A stretch of DNA of 40,696 nt from positions 1 to 40,696 of the forward strand of contig JAUXDC010000003.1 in the NCBI GenBank assembly GCA_030618605.1. The letters are read 5' to 3'. Shown here one piece after another: positions 24,743 to 33,472 of this stretch. Made by a program: the position numbers and the translations under genes. How positions within the stretch are numbered: the stretch's first letter is position 1; every line of letters begins with the position of its first letter. The stretch comes from Holophagae bacterium (lineage in GTDB: Bacteria > Acidobacteriota > Thermoanaerobaculia > Thermoanaerobaculales > Sulfomarinibacteraceae). The notes under the pieces were generated by a model. The model did no database searches and was not told the origin of the DNA. It saw only the letters and a program-made list of their open reading frames with translations.

Positions 24743-25981
24743 ATGGCTCGTTTTGAACTGCGATGCAGCAAGTGCGGGGGGGTCTTCTCGGAGGACCCCA
24801 AACTTCTGGTATGCCCGGAATGCTCCAAAAAACAGGTCCAAGGTGGGTCCCTGCGGGGTGTGCTCGAGATCAATATCCTCGATCCTCCCGTTGGGTGGCC
24901 CGAGGAGCCTCTCGGAAGTCCACAGTTCCTGCGCCGGGTCCTACCGCTCGGTGATCCGAGCCATCTGGCGCCACTGCCCGTCGGCGATACACCCTTGCTT
25001 GAAGTTCCCCGACTGCGGAGAGAACTGGGAATGCAGCACCTGTGGCTCAAGGATGACAGCCGCAATCCCTCAGGCTCGACCAAGGACAGGGCCTCCTTCC
25101 TGGTCGCAGCCAAGGCTGCGGAGTACGGATTCGAAACGATTGCGACGGCCTCGACAGGCAACGCCGCGACTGCCCTGGCCGCCGTCTGTGCCGCCTCAGG
25201 GCAACGGGCCGTCGTGCTGGTCCCCGCCGGAGCGCCCCCTGCCAAGTTGACCCAGATGCTGGCCTACGGCGCCGAGGTCGTGCCGGTCGACGGATCGTAT
25301 GACGACGCCTTTGAACTTTGCATGGAAGCCTGCGCCGAATTCGGGTGGTACAACCGCAACACAGCACTCAACCCCTTCACTCTGGAGGGCAAGAAGACCC
25401 TGGCTCTGGAGATCGCTCGTCAGTTGGCCCCGGAAACGCCGGACGCCATAATCATTCCGACGGGAGACGGCGTCATCTTGAGCGGCATCGCCAAGGGCTT
25501 TGCAGACCTTCTGGCGTGGGGCCTGACCGACCGCGTTCCGCGGCTGATCGCCGTGCAGCCGGAGGGCGCTTCGAGCCTGGTTTCGGCGCTGGCCGACGGC
25601 GACAACGACGTCATCCCCATGCCCGGGGCCGCCAGCATCGCCGACTCCCTGGTCGTCGAAGCGCCTCGCAACGCCCGCCTGGCCCTCCGCAGAATCCGGG
25701 AGTCCGGAGGTGGAGGCGTTACGGTCTCTGACGAGGCCATCATTGGAGCGATCGCCCGATTGGCCCGCCTGACCGGGGTATTCGCCGAACCGGCAGCTGC
25801 GGCTTCCCTCGCCGGGCTCGAAGCGGCCCTCACGGCCTCCTTGGTCGAAAAGGGAGAACGGGTGGTCCTACTGGTCACAGGAACCGGACTCAAGGACCGA
25901 GATGCCGCCACACGGGCCGTCACGATGCCCTCGGCTATTCCACCGGACCTCGATCACTTGGCCGAACACCTTCACCAGTAA
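24743..25981 (+). CDS. Threonine-synthase-like PLP enzyme with N-terminal zinc ribbon
   Basis: Fold-type II PLP enzyme of 412 residues. ATG 24743 is chosen since GGAGG precedes it by 6 nt; ATG 24728 lies before that site. Residues 8-27 form a Cys4 zinc ribbon (CSKCG, CPEC). The lysine is Lys114 in NPSGSTKDRAS; the substrate loop is ASTGNAATALAAV and the phosphate loop IPTGDGVILSG. It resembles threonine synthase, yet no homoserine pathway gene is nearby and it is downstream of ygeY/ygeW. It may therefore serve the same catabolic route, for example as a diaminopropionate or threonine lyase. Confidence 0.8.
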   Translation: MARFELRCSKCGGVFSEDPKLLVCPECSKKQVQGGSLRGVLEINILDPPVGWPEEPLGSPQFLRRVLPLGDPSHLAPLPVGDTPLLEVPRLRRELGMQHLWLKDDSRNPSGSTKDRASFLVAAKAAEYGFETIATASTGNAATALAAVCAASGQRAVVLVPAGAPPAKLTQMLAYGAEVVPVDGSYDDAFELCMEACAEFGWYNRNTALNPFTLEGKKTLALEIARQLAPETPDAIIIPTGDGVILSGIAKGFADLLAWGLTDRVPRLIAVQPEGASSLVSALADGDNDVIPMPGAASIADSLVVEAPRNARLALRRIRESGGGGVTVSDEAIIGAIARLARLTGVFAEPAAAASLAGLEAALTASLVEKGERVVLLVTGTGLKDRDAATRAVTMPSAIPPDLDHLAEHLHQ

Positions 25982-26024
25982 TGAAGGAGGCACACGCCTG
26001 AAAAAATAGAGTTAATATCGTCCG

Positions 26025-28742
26025 ATGACTGAAGACACACTCTCTCCCCTGCGCGAAGATGTCCGTCTGCTGGGTGCAATCCTCGGTGACGTCCTCAAAG
26101 ATCAGGAAGGACAGGCAGTCTATGAACTGGTCGAACGAGTGCGCACACTTTCCAAGGCGGCTCGCAATGGTGACGGGAAGGCCGAGGACGACCTCAATGT
26201 TATCTGTCAGAATCTGCCGACCGAGGATGCCCACCGCGTCGCACGTGCCTTCGCCCACTTTCTGGCCCTGGCCAATATTGCCGAACAACACCATCGCATA
26301 AGACGCCGCCGATGCTACGAGAAAGACGCCGGACGCCCCCCACAAAGGGCCAGTCTGAACGAGACGTTCGCTCGCCTGATCGACACAGGAGTGTCCCCTC
26401 AAGAACTCCACCGCACTGTGACGAGCCTCAACATCGGCCTGGTTCTGACCGCTCACCCCACGCAGGCACAGCGCCGCACCATCATTCGAAAGTACGGACG
26501 GATCGCCGATCTCCTCAACATCCGGGACCAGGGAACCAAGGACAGCAACACCGTTCGGGTCGAACTCGAGCGGGTCATCACCGAAAGCTGGGGAACCGAC
26601 GAGGTTCGTCTTCGCAAGCCGACGCCGGAGGATGAGGTCCGCAACGGACTCGCCTGGTTCGAACAGGTGCTCTGGGATGCCGTTCCCGCCCACCTCCGTG
26701 CCCTCGATCGAGCACTTACGACTCACACCGGCCTGCCTCTTCCTCTGGAGAGCTCGCCCATTCTTTTCGGTTCGTGGATGGGCGGCGACCGCGACGGCAA
26801 CCCCAACGTCACTCCGGAAACAACGCGAAGGGCAATCCTCCTGGCTCGCTGGCAGGCGGCAGCTCTCTACCTTCAGGAGATCAAGACCCTCAGGGAGGAA
26901 CTCTCGATCAACAGGGCTTCCGAGGAGTTGCTTGGCCACGTCGGCCCCGTGTGGGAACCCTACAGAGAAGCCTTGCGACCGTTGAAGGTGCAGCTCGAGG
27001 CCACCCTCGAGCACTGTGAGAGAGCCCTGCCCGACCCATCCATCGAACCAGGTCCTGAAGTCCTTTTCGACCCTTCCAGGATCAAGGCGCCTCTCGAGCT
27101 GTGCCGTCGTTCATTGTTGGCCTGCGGCTACGACGTGATCGCCGAAGGACGCCTGGAGGACCTGCTCCGCCGAGTCGCAGTCTTTGGTCTGACTCTGGTT
27201 GAACTGGACCTCCGACAGGAGGCCGACCGCCACACCGAGGCTCTCGACTTCCTGTGCCGGGTAGCCGGCCTCGGCGCCTATCAGCAGTGGGACGAGGACC
27301 AGCGCCAGGCCTTCCTCATCGAGCGTTTGCAGAAGAAAACGCCACTGGTCGGCATTGAATACTGGAGAGAATCAGACGGCCGGACCCCGGAGTCGGTTGC
27401 CCAGGTCCTCGGAGCCTTTGCCGTGGCGGCGCGTCAGGGACAGGGGGCTCTCGGCGCCTACGTGATCTCCATGGCGTCAAAGCCGTCGGATGTGCTCGCG
27501 GTCGAGTTGCTGCAACGAGAGGCTCGGGAATTCTTTTCCGACGAGGCCTCCGGGCCTCCAATGCGAGTCGTACCTCTTTTTGAAACGTTGGCCGATCTCG
27601 AGGGCATCGAAGGGGCCGTCGAGCGACTGTTGGCCGTACCGTGGGTTGTCAATCGGTTGCGCAAGGTCCACGGGGGGCGACTGGAGATCATGCTGGGCTA
27701 TTCGGACTCGGCCAAAGATGCCGGTCGACTGGCAGCCTCTTGGGCTCTCTACAAAGCTCAAGAAGCCGTCGTTGACGCCGGGCGCCGCGCCGGAATCCGG
27801 GTCACCCTCTTCCACGGTCGGGGCGGAACCGTCGGCCGGGGTGGCGGACCGACTCACGCCGCCATCCTCAGTCAACCGCCTGGCTCGGTCGACCACACAA
27901 TCAGGGTCACCGAACAGGGCGAAATGATCGTCGCCAAATTCGGCCTTCCTGAACTGGCCGGGCGGAACCTCGAACTCTACGTCACCGCCGTGACCGAGAG
28001 CAGCCTGCGAACCGAAGGTCGGTCTACGACCGCGTGGCGTGGCGTGATGGATCGGTTGGCGGAGCACTCGACACAGGCGTATCGTAACGTCGTCCGGGAC
28101 GACCCCCGGTTTGTGCCCTACTTCAGAACCGCGACCCCCGAGACGGAACTGGCCCGGCTCAATATCGGCTCCCGGCCCGCGCGGAGACCCTCGGCCGTGC
28201 CCCTTGCCGAACAGGGGATCGAGACGCTCCGCGCCATCCCGTGGATCTTCGCCTGGACCCAGATTCGTCTGATGCTCCCCGCCTGGCTGGGCCTGGGCCA
28301 GGCATTGAAGGCAATCAATGATGGGGACGACCGCCAGACCCTGGAAACCATGGCACGGGAATGGCCCTTTTTCTCGACCTTCCTCGATCTGATCGAAATG
28401 GTCCTGGCCAAGACCCTTCCCGATATTGCTGCCCATTACGACACCCTGCTGGTGCCGCCGGAATTGAGAGACATGGGGACCGAGCTCCGGGACAGGCTCA
28501 AAACGACCCGCTCTGAGGTCTTGGGCCTCAGACAGCGCAAGGAGCCACTGATCGACAACCCGGTTCTCAGCCGTTCGATCGATGTCCGCAATCCCTACGT
28601 CGACCCGATCAACCGTTTGCAGGCCGAATTCCTTCGCCGCCTTCGGACGGCGCCGGAGGGGAATGGAGAATTCGAGAGACTTCGGGCCGCCTTGCTGACA
28701 ACGATCAATGGGGTTGCTGCGGGCATGCGCAACACCGGCTAG
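26025..28742 (+). CDS. ppc: Phosphoenolpyruvate carboxylase
   Basis: Cytoplasmic anaplerotic enzyme of 905 residues that carboxylates PEP to oxaloacetate. Signatures: LTAHPTQAQRR with the catalytic His (141-151), GSWMGGDRDGNPNVT, the glycine-rich FHGRGGTVGRGGGPTHAAI, and the C-terminal PEPcase end INGVAAGMRNTG. Length is usual for the bacterial form. It lies 43 bp after the threonine-synthase-like gene in the same direction and could be co-transcribed with it. Confidence 0.97.
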   Translation: MTEDTLSPLREDVRLLGAILGDVLKDQEGQAVYELVERVRTLSKAARNGDGKAEDDLNVICQNLPTEDAHRVARAFAHFLALANIAEQHHRIRRRRCYEKDAGRPPQRASLNETFARLIDTGVSPQELHRTVTSLNIGLVLTAHPTQAQRRTIIRKYGRIADLLNIRDQGTKDSNTVRVELERVITESWGTDEVRLRKPTPEDEVRNGLAWFEQVLWDAVPAHLRALDRALTTHTGLPLPLESSPILFGSWMGGDRDGNPNVTPETTRRAILLARWQAAALYLQEIKTLREELSINRASEELLGHVGPVWEPYREALRPLKVQLEATLEHCERALPDPSIEPGPEVLFDPSRIKAPLELCRRSLLACGYDVIAEGRLEDLLRRVAVFGLTLVELDLRQEADRHTEALDFLCRVAGLGAYQQWDEDQRQAFLIERLQKKTPLVGIEYWRESDGRTPESVAQVLGAFAVAARQGQGALGAYVISMASKPSDVLAVELLQREAREFFSDEASGPPMRVVPLFETLADLEGIEGAVERLLAVPWVVNRLRKVHGGRLEIMLGYSDSAKDAGRLAASWALYKAQEAVVDAGRRAGIRVTLFHGRGGTVGRGGGPTHAAILSQPPGSVDHTIRVTEQGEMIVAKFGLPELAGRNLELYVTAVTESSLRTEGRSTTAWRGVMDRLAEHSTQAYRNVVRDDPRFVPYFRTATPETELARLNIGSRPARRPSAVPLAEQGIETLRAIPWIFAWTQIRLMLPAWLGLGQALKAINDGDDRQTLETMAREWPFFSTFLDLIEMVLAKTLPDIAAHYDTLLVPPELRDMGTELRDRLKTTRSEVLGLRQRKEPLIDNPVLSRSIDVRNPYVDPINRLQAEFLRRLRTAPEGNGEFERLRAALLTTINGVAAGMRNTG

Positions 28743-28804
28743 GAACCTGTAGGGCATAGGCCGCCGAAGCGACTGCAGAGTTGAGTTGATCCTCGGCCTC
28801 TTCC

Positions 28805-30667
28805 CTATTGCGAAGGAATCCCCAACCATGCCTCCACCATCGGCGCCACGTCGACGGCCTGCATCTCCTTGAGCTTACCGCGACCTGCAGGGGTTCCTCT
28901 GGCCAGGAAGATCCCGCACAGGGCGTCGTGGTGGTTGAGATAACCGTGTTGACCGTAATACCGGCTGGGACGGATGATCTTCCCCTCGAGTCTCGATGAT
29001 GCGGCGTATCCCGGTTTGAGAAAGACGACCAGATCACCAGCATTGGGGTGATCCAGACCGAGGGCGGCCAACTCGTCTCGTGCGGCAATTTTTTCAATGA
29101 CCGGCTCACCCTCGACACCAATATCTGCCAGAGCTCGCGCAGCCCGTCTCAAGAGTTGGTTTGCTTCTTCCGCCGGTACGACGCCTCCAGGGTCACGACC
29201 CTCGAGATTAAGGTAGATGTGGCCCATGCCGCCGCTGGTGACGGCTGCCATCGGGCTTGAGTCCGACACCCGCAACCGGCCATGCTTCTCGACGGTCTCC
29301 ACCAGCCCGGCATCGGCCAACGCCCGATTCAAGAGGACCTCATCGTGGATCGGCAGGAGCCCATGATCGGACACGACGACCAGAACATCCTCCCTCGGAT
29401 TGAGTCCGGACCACAGGCCTGCGACCGAACGATCGATCGATCGACCGCACCGTTGCTGAGCCTCGCGAGCGGCAAACGCCGTGCCGTAGGACCACGCCCA
29501 CTGTTTTTGGTTGACGATCAGGCCCACATGGAGGAACTCGTCCGGGCTGGGGTGATAGGCCAGGAGCAAATCAAAATCCTCGTTGTCCATCACCCACCGG
29601 GCAACGTCGTCAAGGTAACGATCCAGGCGTTCCACCTGTTCGACGAAGGTGTCCAGGTCGATGCCATCCCCCATGTCCAACCACCAGGCCTCCAGCCCCT
29701 TCTGGTCAGGAACCCCGGGCCAGGGACCGACCACCGGCGTCAACCGGTCGGAAAAGTCCTGGGGAAATGCCAACAGCCGGTTGAAAGCCCCACGGTAGAG
29801 GCGCAGGCCACCCCGATGGACATCCAGTTGCAGAATCTTCGACCACGCTCCATAGCGCTCTTTTGGCTCATCCGAAGGTCCTCGGGTCTCAAAAGTGGTC
29901 TCAAACCAATCCCATTTCTCAACGTATCTCCAGGACACCTCGCCCTGGGTTCGAACGGCGACGGTTTGATACCGGGGGCGTCCGTCGGGCTCGACATCCA
30001 TCACGGCAACCTCGAGGGTCACGATTTCTTCATTGGAGGCTGTCACCGGTATTCGCCAGCGAAGGGGCTGCAGTCCGTCGACCGGAGGCAGCTCCGGCTC
30101 AGGCGAGGCCTGCGCGGGATCTAACTCGATGATCTCAGTCTGAACCAGTGGCCTGGTCGGCCACGAAATACCGAAGTCTCCGCTGAGTTCAGGGGTCGAA
30201 AAGTCCGCACCCGGCCACAGCAGAATCCCCGTGCGTCGGCCGGCAGCTTGGGCTTTGACCCACAGCGGCCTGATCTCGGAGGTGGTCCTGAAACCGTTCG
30301 TTCGTTGGTTTAAGGCATCGCCTTGCGCCCGATAGCCGTTACTGACGATTCCGGTCTGAGACGGCAAGGCGCCGGTGATCAACGAAGCGTGATTGACTGA
30401 GGTCAGCGTCGGATTGACCATGCGAAGCCGTTCGGCCTTGAGGCCCTCAGTCGCCATACCACCCAGGCCGGCAGGTGTTGCGATCGTCGGGTCAGAGAGC
30501 CAACTCTCCAACAAAGGGGCGCCCAGACCGTCGTACGAAACCATCACCACCCGTGCCGCTCGAGTTCCTTCCGGCGCCCCGGTCCTGCATGCCGGTACGG
30601 CCAGAGAAAGGCTCGCTGCAGCTACGGCAGCAACCAGAAAGCGGATACCGCCAATATTCCTCATCAT
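28805..30667 (-). CDS. Alkaline-phosphatase-superfamily lipoprotein (type I phosphodiesterase/nucleotide pyrophosphatase)
   Basis: Lipoprotein of about 620 residues: signal peptide IRFLVAAVAAASLSLAVPAC with the lipobox VPAC. The metal/nucleophile features of the superfamily are MVSYDGLG (first aspartate), NPTLTSVNHASLITG (threonine nucleophile) and VVSDHGLLPIHDE (Asp-His pair), plus a later GQHGYLNHHDALCG block. It is predicted to hydrolyse phosphodiester or phosphonate substrates in the periplasm. ATG 30667 (or 30664) overlaps the rlpA stop (ATGATGA), so the two genes are translationally coupled. Convergent with ppc across 62 bp without a clear terminator. Confidence 0.88.
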   Translation of the reverse strand: MMRNIGGIRFLVAAVAAASLSLAVPACRTGAPEGTRAARVVMVSYDGLGAPLLESWLSDPTIATPAGLGGMATEGLKAERLRMVNPTLTSVNHASLITGALPSQTGIVSNGYRAQGDALNQRTNGFRTTSEIRPLWVKAQAAGRRTGILLWPGADFSTPELSGDFGISWPTRPLVQTEIIELDPAQASPEPELPPVDGLQPLRWRIPVTASNEEIVTLEVAVMDVEPDGRPRYQTVAVRTQGEVSWRYVEKWDWFETTFETRGPSDEPKERYGAWSKILQLDVHRGGLRLYRGAFNRLLAFPQDFSDRLTPVVGPWPGVPDQKGLEAWWLDMGDGIDLDTFVEQVERLDRYLDDVARWVMDNEDFDLLLAYHPSPDEFLHVGLIVNQKQWAWSYGTAFAAREAQQRCGRSIDRSVAGLWSGLNPREDVLVVVSDHGLLPIHDEVLLNRALADAGLVETVEKHGRLRVSDSSPMAAVTSGGMGHIYLNLEGRDPGGVVPAEEANQLLRRAARALADIGVEGEPVIEKIAARDELAALGLDHPNAGDLVVFLKPGYAASSRLEGKIIRPSRYYGQHGYLNHHDALCGIFLARGTPAGRGKLKEMQAVDVAPMVEAWLGIPSQ

Positions 30668-31389
30668 CCACACTCCACAATTCGGGCCGAAGCCCACTCG
30701 TCTACCAAACGTCTCAGGGCCTCGGCAGCCTCTTTTCCCGATTGAAAAGGTCCGACCCGAACCCGCTCCAGCCCATCGGGGCCTTCCATTGCCAATGCCT
30801 TTTCACCGCTGTCCTTGAGACGCTCCACAGCCCGCGCTGCGTTACTCGAACTCGAGAAGGCCCCCACTTGAACCCAAAGACATTGATCGCCATCGGATGA
30901 CTGTGAAGGACGGATAGTCGTGCCCGACCTCAGGTTTTGGGACTGACCGAGGACCTTGATTTTCACCGGCGCCACACCGTCGATGTCCAGGCCAATCACC
31001 TTGGCAGCGGCAAAACTCAGATCAATGATTCGTCCCTTGATAAAGGGTCCCCGGTCGGTGATTCGGACCTCGACCTCGGCGCCGGTATCACGCCTTTGCA
31101 CTCTGACCTCCGTACCAAAGGGCAAAGACCTGTGGGCGGCCGTCATCTGATGCATGTCGTAGATCTCTCCGGAGGCCGTTCGGCGGCCGTGATAGGGCTT
31201 ACCATACCAGGACGCATCACCCTTTTCGGTCCACCCTTCCGATCGAGGCTTGGTTGACTCGGTCGGAACAGTCTTCGGACCGCTCGAGGCACAACCAATC
31301 ATGAGCCCTTGAGAAGCCAGGGCGCCAACACAGCAAAAATAAACCGCAAAGACGCGAAGAGTGCGAAGGAAAGACAAAGAAAATCTCAT
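30664..31389 (-). CDS. rlpA: RlpA-like lipoprotein with SPOR domain
   Basis: Septal-ring lipoprotein of 241 residues that cleaves glycan strands lacking peptides. After a lipobox LMIGC (Cys33) it has the double-psi barrel (GDASWYGKPYHGRRTASGE, FGTEVRVQRRDTG, VRITDRGPFIKGRIIDLS) and a C-terminal SPOR domain (CLWVQVGAFSSSSNAARAVE). ATG 31389 is the best start because it gives a full lipoprotein signal; no strong ribosome-binding site is seen. The signal helix RFSLSFLRTLRVFAVYF is encoded by a dispersed purine-rich repeat read on the minus strand. Confidence 0.88.
   Translation of the reverse strand: MRFSLSFLRTLRVFAVYFCCVGALASQGLMIGCASSGPKTVPTESTKPRSEGWTEKGDASWYGKPYHGRRTASGEIYDMHQMTAAHRSLPFGTEVRVQRRDTGAEVEVRITDRGPFIKGRIIDLSFAAAKVIGLDIDGVAPVKIKVLGQSQNLRSGTTIRPSQSSDGDQCLWVQVGAFSSSSNAARAVERLKDSGEKALAMEGPDGLERVRVGPFQSGKEAAEALRRLVDEWASARIVECG
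31338..31386. repeat. Dispersed repeat encoding the RlpA signal helix
   Basis: AAATAAACCGCAAAGACGCG and the following AAGAGTGCGAAGGAAAGACA belong to the same purine-rich repeat type as the CAGAGACG arrays elsewhere in the window. On the minus strand it is translated as the hydrophobic core of the RlpA signal peptide. Confidence 0.55.
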
Positions 31390-31390
31390 T

Positions 31391-31416
31391 GTAGCGGCGG
31401 GCGTCTCGCCCGCTGC
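31391..31416. repeat. REP-like GTAG palindrome
   Basis: GTAG is followed by a hairpin GCGGGCG-TCT-CGCCCGC (31397-31413) that extends by three further pairs. A GTAG head plus a GC palindrome is the classic form of REP sequences mobilised by RAYT transposases; no such transposase gene is in the window. It lies between the rlpA start and the purB stop. Confidence 0.55.
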
Positions 31417-31456
31417 ACCCACCGAATCAACGCCTGCCGGGCTCCCAGAAGAAAAC

Positions 31457-31490
31457 AAACGCAGAGACGCAGAGACGCAGAGACGCATCA
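31457..31490. repeat. Tandem CAGAGACG array
   Basis: The 8-bp unit CAGAGACG is repeated three times from 31462, followed by CATC. It abuts the purB stop codon and is one end of the repeat-rich purB-rlpA junction. Spacing and unit length exclude a CRISPR array. Confidence 0.65.
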
Positions 31491-32927
31491 AACGTCGAGA
31501 TCCCGGCTTTTCGGAAGGTCCCCGGCCGTTTTCAAAAGGGGTCGAATCTCCGCTTCCAGGAACTCCTCGACCTGCTGCGGCGCCCGACCGACGAAGGCGG
31601 CCGGATCCAGGAGCCCCTGGAGTTCATCACGATCGAGCGGAACCTCGCCATCCTCGGCAATCAGTTCGAGAAATGGATTGGCCTCGCCTCGCTCAAATAC
31701 TGCCGCAGTCGCCGCCCGGGCGTGAACCCTCAGGCGCTCGTGGACCGCCTGCCGGTCTCCACCACGGCGCACGGCCTCCATCAAGATTGCCTCCGAGGCC
31801 ATGAAGGGCAGCTCGGCGAGGAGATTGGCCTCGACCATCGCGGGAAAGACCACCAAGCCGTCGGCCAGATTGTGCAGGATGCGCAGGATTGCATCGATGG
31901 TCAAAAAGGCCTCGGGCAGGGCCATACGGCGGTTGGCCGAATCGTCAAGTGTGCGCTCGAGCCATTGGTTTGACGCCGTGTCGGCCGGGTTTCTAGCGAC
32001 ATTGATCAGCCAACGAGCCAGCGCCCCTACCCTTTCCGAGCGCATCGGGTTGGCCTTGTAGGGCATCGCCGAGGAACCGATCTGCCCCTCGGCAAGGGGT
32101 TCGCGCATTTCCTTCAGACGCGCCAGCAGGCGGATATCCGTCGTCATCTTGGCCGCAGATTGGCCGATGCCGGAGAGGACTTCCAGAACGAACGCGTCGA
32201 TCTTTCGAGGGTATGTCTGGCCGGTCACCGGATAGGTGGAGCCAAACCCCAGCTTGGCCGCCACCTTGAGGTCGAGTTGTTGCACCTTTTCGTGGTCGCC
32301 TTCGAACAGATCGAGAAACGTGGCCTGGGTACCGGTGGTGCCCTTGACGCCCCGTGCCCTCAGGCGGCCGGACTCGAAGCGAAGGCGTTCGAGGTCCAAC
32401 ACCAGATCCTGCAGCCAGAGGCAGGCCCGTTTCCCCACCGTCGTCGGCTGTGCCGGCTGAAAATGCGTGTGGCCCAGGGCCGGTTCGTCGGCCCATCTCC
32501 GAGCGAAGGCCGCAAGGGCGCCGATCACCGCCACCAGGCGCTGCTCAACCAGATCCAGAGCGTCACGAGTGATCATCAACTCCGCGTTATCCCCGACAAA
32601 ACACGAAGTCGCACCAAGGTGAAGGATTGCTCGGGCCGCCGGGGCCCGATCGGCAAAGGCATGGAGGTGAGACATCACGTCATGGCGGGTCTTCTTCTCG
32701 TACTCCTTGACGCGCACAAAGTCCTCTTCAGTGACCTCGAGGTTGGCCCGCATCTGTTCCAGAGCCTCCTCCGGAATCGGCAGCCCCAAATCACGCTCAG
32801 CCTCGGCCAATGCCAGCCAGGTCCGCCGCCACATCGTGTATCGGTTCCGGGGCGAGAAGAGCCGTAACATCTCGGGCGAGGCATAACGCCCGGCCAGCGG
32901 ATGATCGAAGCCGTCAAGATCAGCCAT
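31488..32927 (-). CDS. purB: Adenylosuccinate lyase
   Basis: Fumarase/aspartase-superfamily enzyme of 479 residues that cleaves SAICAR and adenylosuccinate in purine synthesis. Seen: the N-terminal RYASPEMLRLFSPRNRYTMW, LGATSCFVGDNAEL, the general-acid region LGHTHFQPAQPTTVGKR, and the superfamily signature GQIGSSAMPYKANPMRSER with the catalytic serine loop. AAGGAGGT lies 10 bp upstream of the ATG, and TATACT at 32949-32954 could be the -10 box. It is encoded on the same strand as purA, 4.4 kb away, but is not in an operon with it. Confidence 0.96.
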   Translation of the reverse strand: MADLDGFDHPLAGRYASPEMLRLFSPRNRYTMWRRTWLALAEAERDLGLPIPEEALEQMRANLEVTEEDFVRVKEYEKKTRHDVMSHLHAFADRAPAARAILHLGATSCFVGDNAELMITRDALDLVEQRLVAVIGALAAFARRWADEPALGHTHFQPAQPTTVGKRACLWLQDLVLDLERLRFESGRLRARGVKGTTGTQATFLDLFEGDHEKVQQLDLKVAAKLGFGSTYPVTGQTYPRKIDAFVLEVLSGIGQSAAKMTTDIRLLARLKEMREPLAEGQIGSSAMPYKANPMRSERVGALARWLINVARNPADTASNQWLERTLDDSANRRMALPEAFLTIDAILRILHNLADGLVVFPAMVEANLLAELPFMASEAILMEAVRRGGDRQAVHERLRVHARAATAAVFERGEANPFLELIAEDGEVPLDRDELQGLLDPAAFVGRAPQQVEEFLEAEIRPLLKTAGDLPKSRDLDV

Positions 32928-32959
32928 AAGAATCGGACCTCCTTGGAGAGTATAGCGGT

Positions 32960-33437
32960 GCGATGAGCGGGATGGGTTGTTGGGAAGGCCCGGCTGTTGG
33001 GGAGGTGGCGTTCAGCCCAGGCTACGGATCGCAAGGGGGGTTTTGCGCTTGGTGGGTGGGGGTTGACGGGGTAACGGCAGAATGTAAGGCGTCGCGGTCC
33101 GGGTTGCTGATGTATGGCGCTGTCTCCTGACGCTGTCGTTGCCACCCGACGCGGACACTGAATCTGTTCGTTGATGGCGTTACTGCGACTCGCGACTATT
33201 CAGACAAGTTCAACAGTGTCCCCGATTTTCTGATTTTCTTGGGCGCTCTCGGGTTTGTATGTCGGCGTTCGCTGTTCGGACGCTGAGACCAACATCCGTG
33301 CCAGGAGGGTCGTTCCCGTCATTGTGGACTTATATGGGACGCTATTCTTCTCTTCGCTACAATGACCACATGACCACGAAGACGACCTCTCTCTTGATTG
33401 CTTTGAGCTTTCTCCGCTCTATTTTCAAAAAGAGATC
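32960..33437. other. Gene-free stretch upstream of the DUF4143 gene
   Basis: About 480 bp with no credible coding region, no tRNA and no clear insertion-sequence ends. The only odd item is a 23-codon frame at 33370-33441 (MTTKTTSLLIALSFLRSIFK followed by three codons), preceded by TACAATGACCAC in the same arrangement as the leaderless start of the next gene. The short peptide is hydrophobic with a basic end. Whether it is expressed is unknown. Confidence 0.4.
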
Positions 33438-33466
33438 TTGAAAGACGCACGAGTTACAGCTACAAT
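33438..33466 (+). promoter_or_regulatory. Promoter giving a leaderless mRNA for the DUF4143 gene
   Basis: TTGAAA (33438-33443), a 17-bp spacer and TACAAT (33461-33466) form a near-consensus sigma-70 promoter. The ATG of the gene starts at 33473, 7 nt after the -10 box, where transcription should begin, and there is no Shine-Dalgarno sequence. Confidence 0.7.
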
Positions 33467-33472
33467 GAAATC

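Noticed and set aside
23615-24841. Long minus-strand open frame of 408 codons
   Set aside because: Antisense to ygeW and the start of the threonine-synthase-like gene, both of which have clear family motifs.
25935-27014. Minus-strand open frame of 359 codons
   Set aside because: Antisense to the N-terminal half of ppc, with no domain signature.
28743-28804. GTAGGGCA motif after ppc resembling the left end of structured element copy A
   Set aside because: Only about ten bases match and no paired right arm or conserved core follows within the short gap.
27477-28829. Long minus-strand open frame of 450 codons
   Set aside because: It lies antisense to the clearly coding ppc gene; its product is Arg/Pro/Gly-rich with no recognisable motif, as expected from GC-rich third-position bias.
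31462-31485. Three tandem 8-bp units that could suggest a CRISPR or VNTR array
   Set aside because: Units are contiguous with no spacers and match a dispersed repeat found elsewhere in the window; there are no cas genes.
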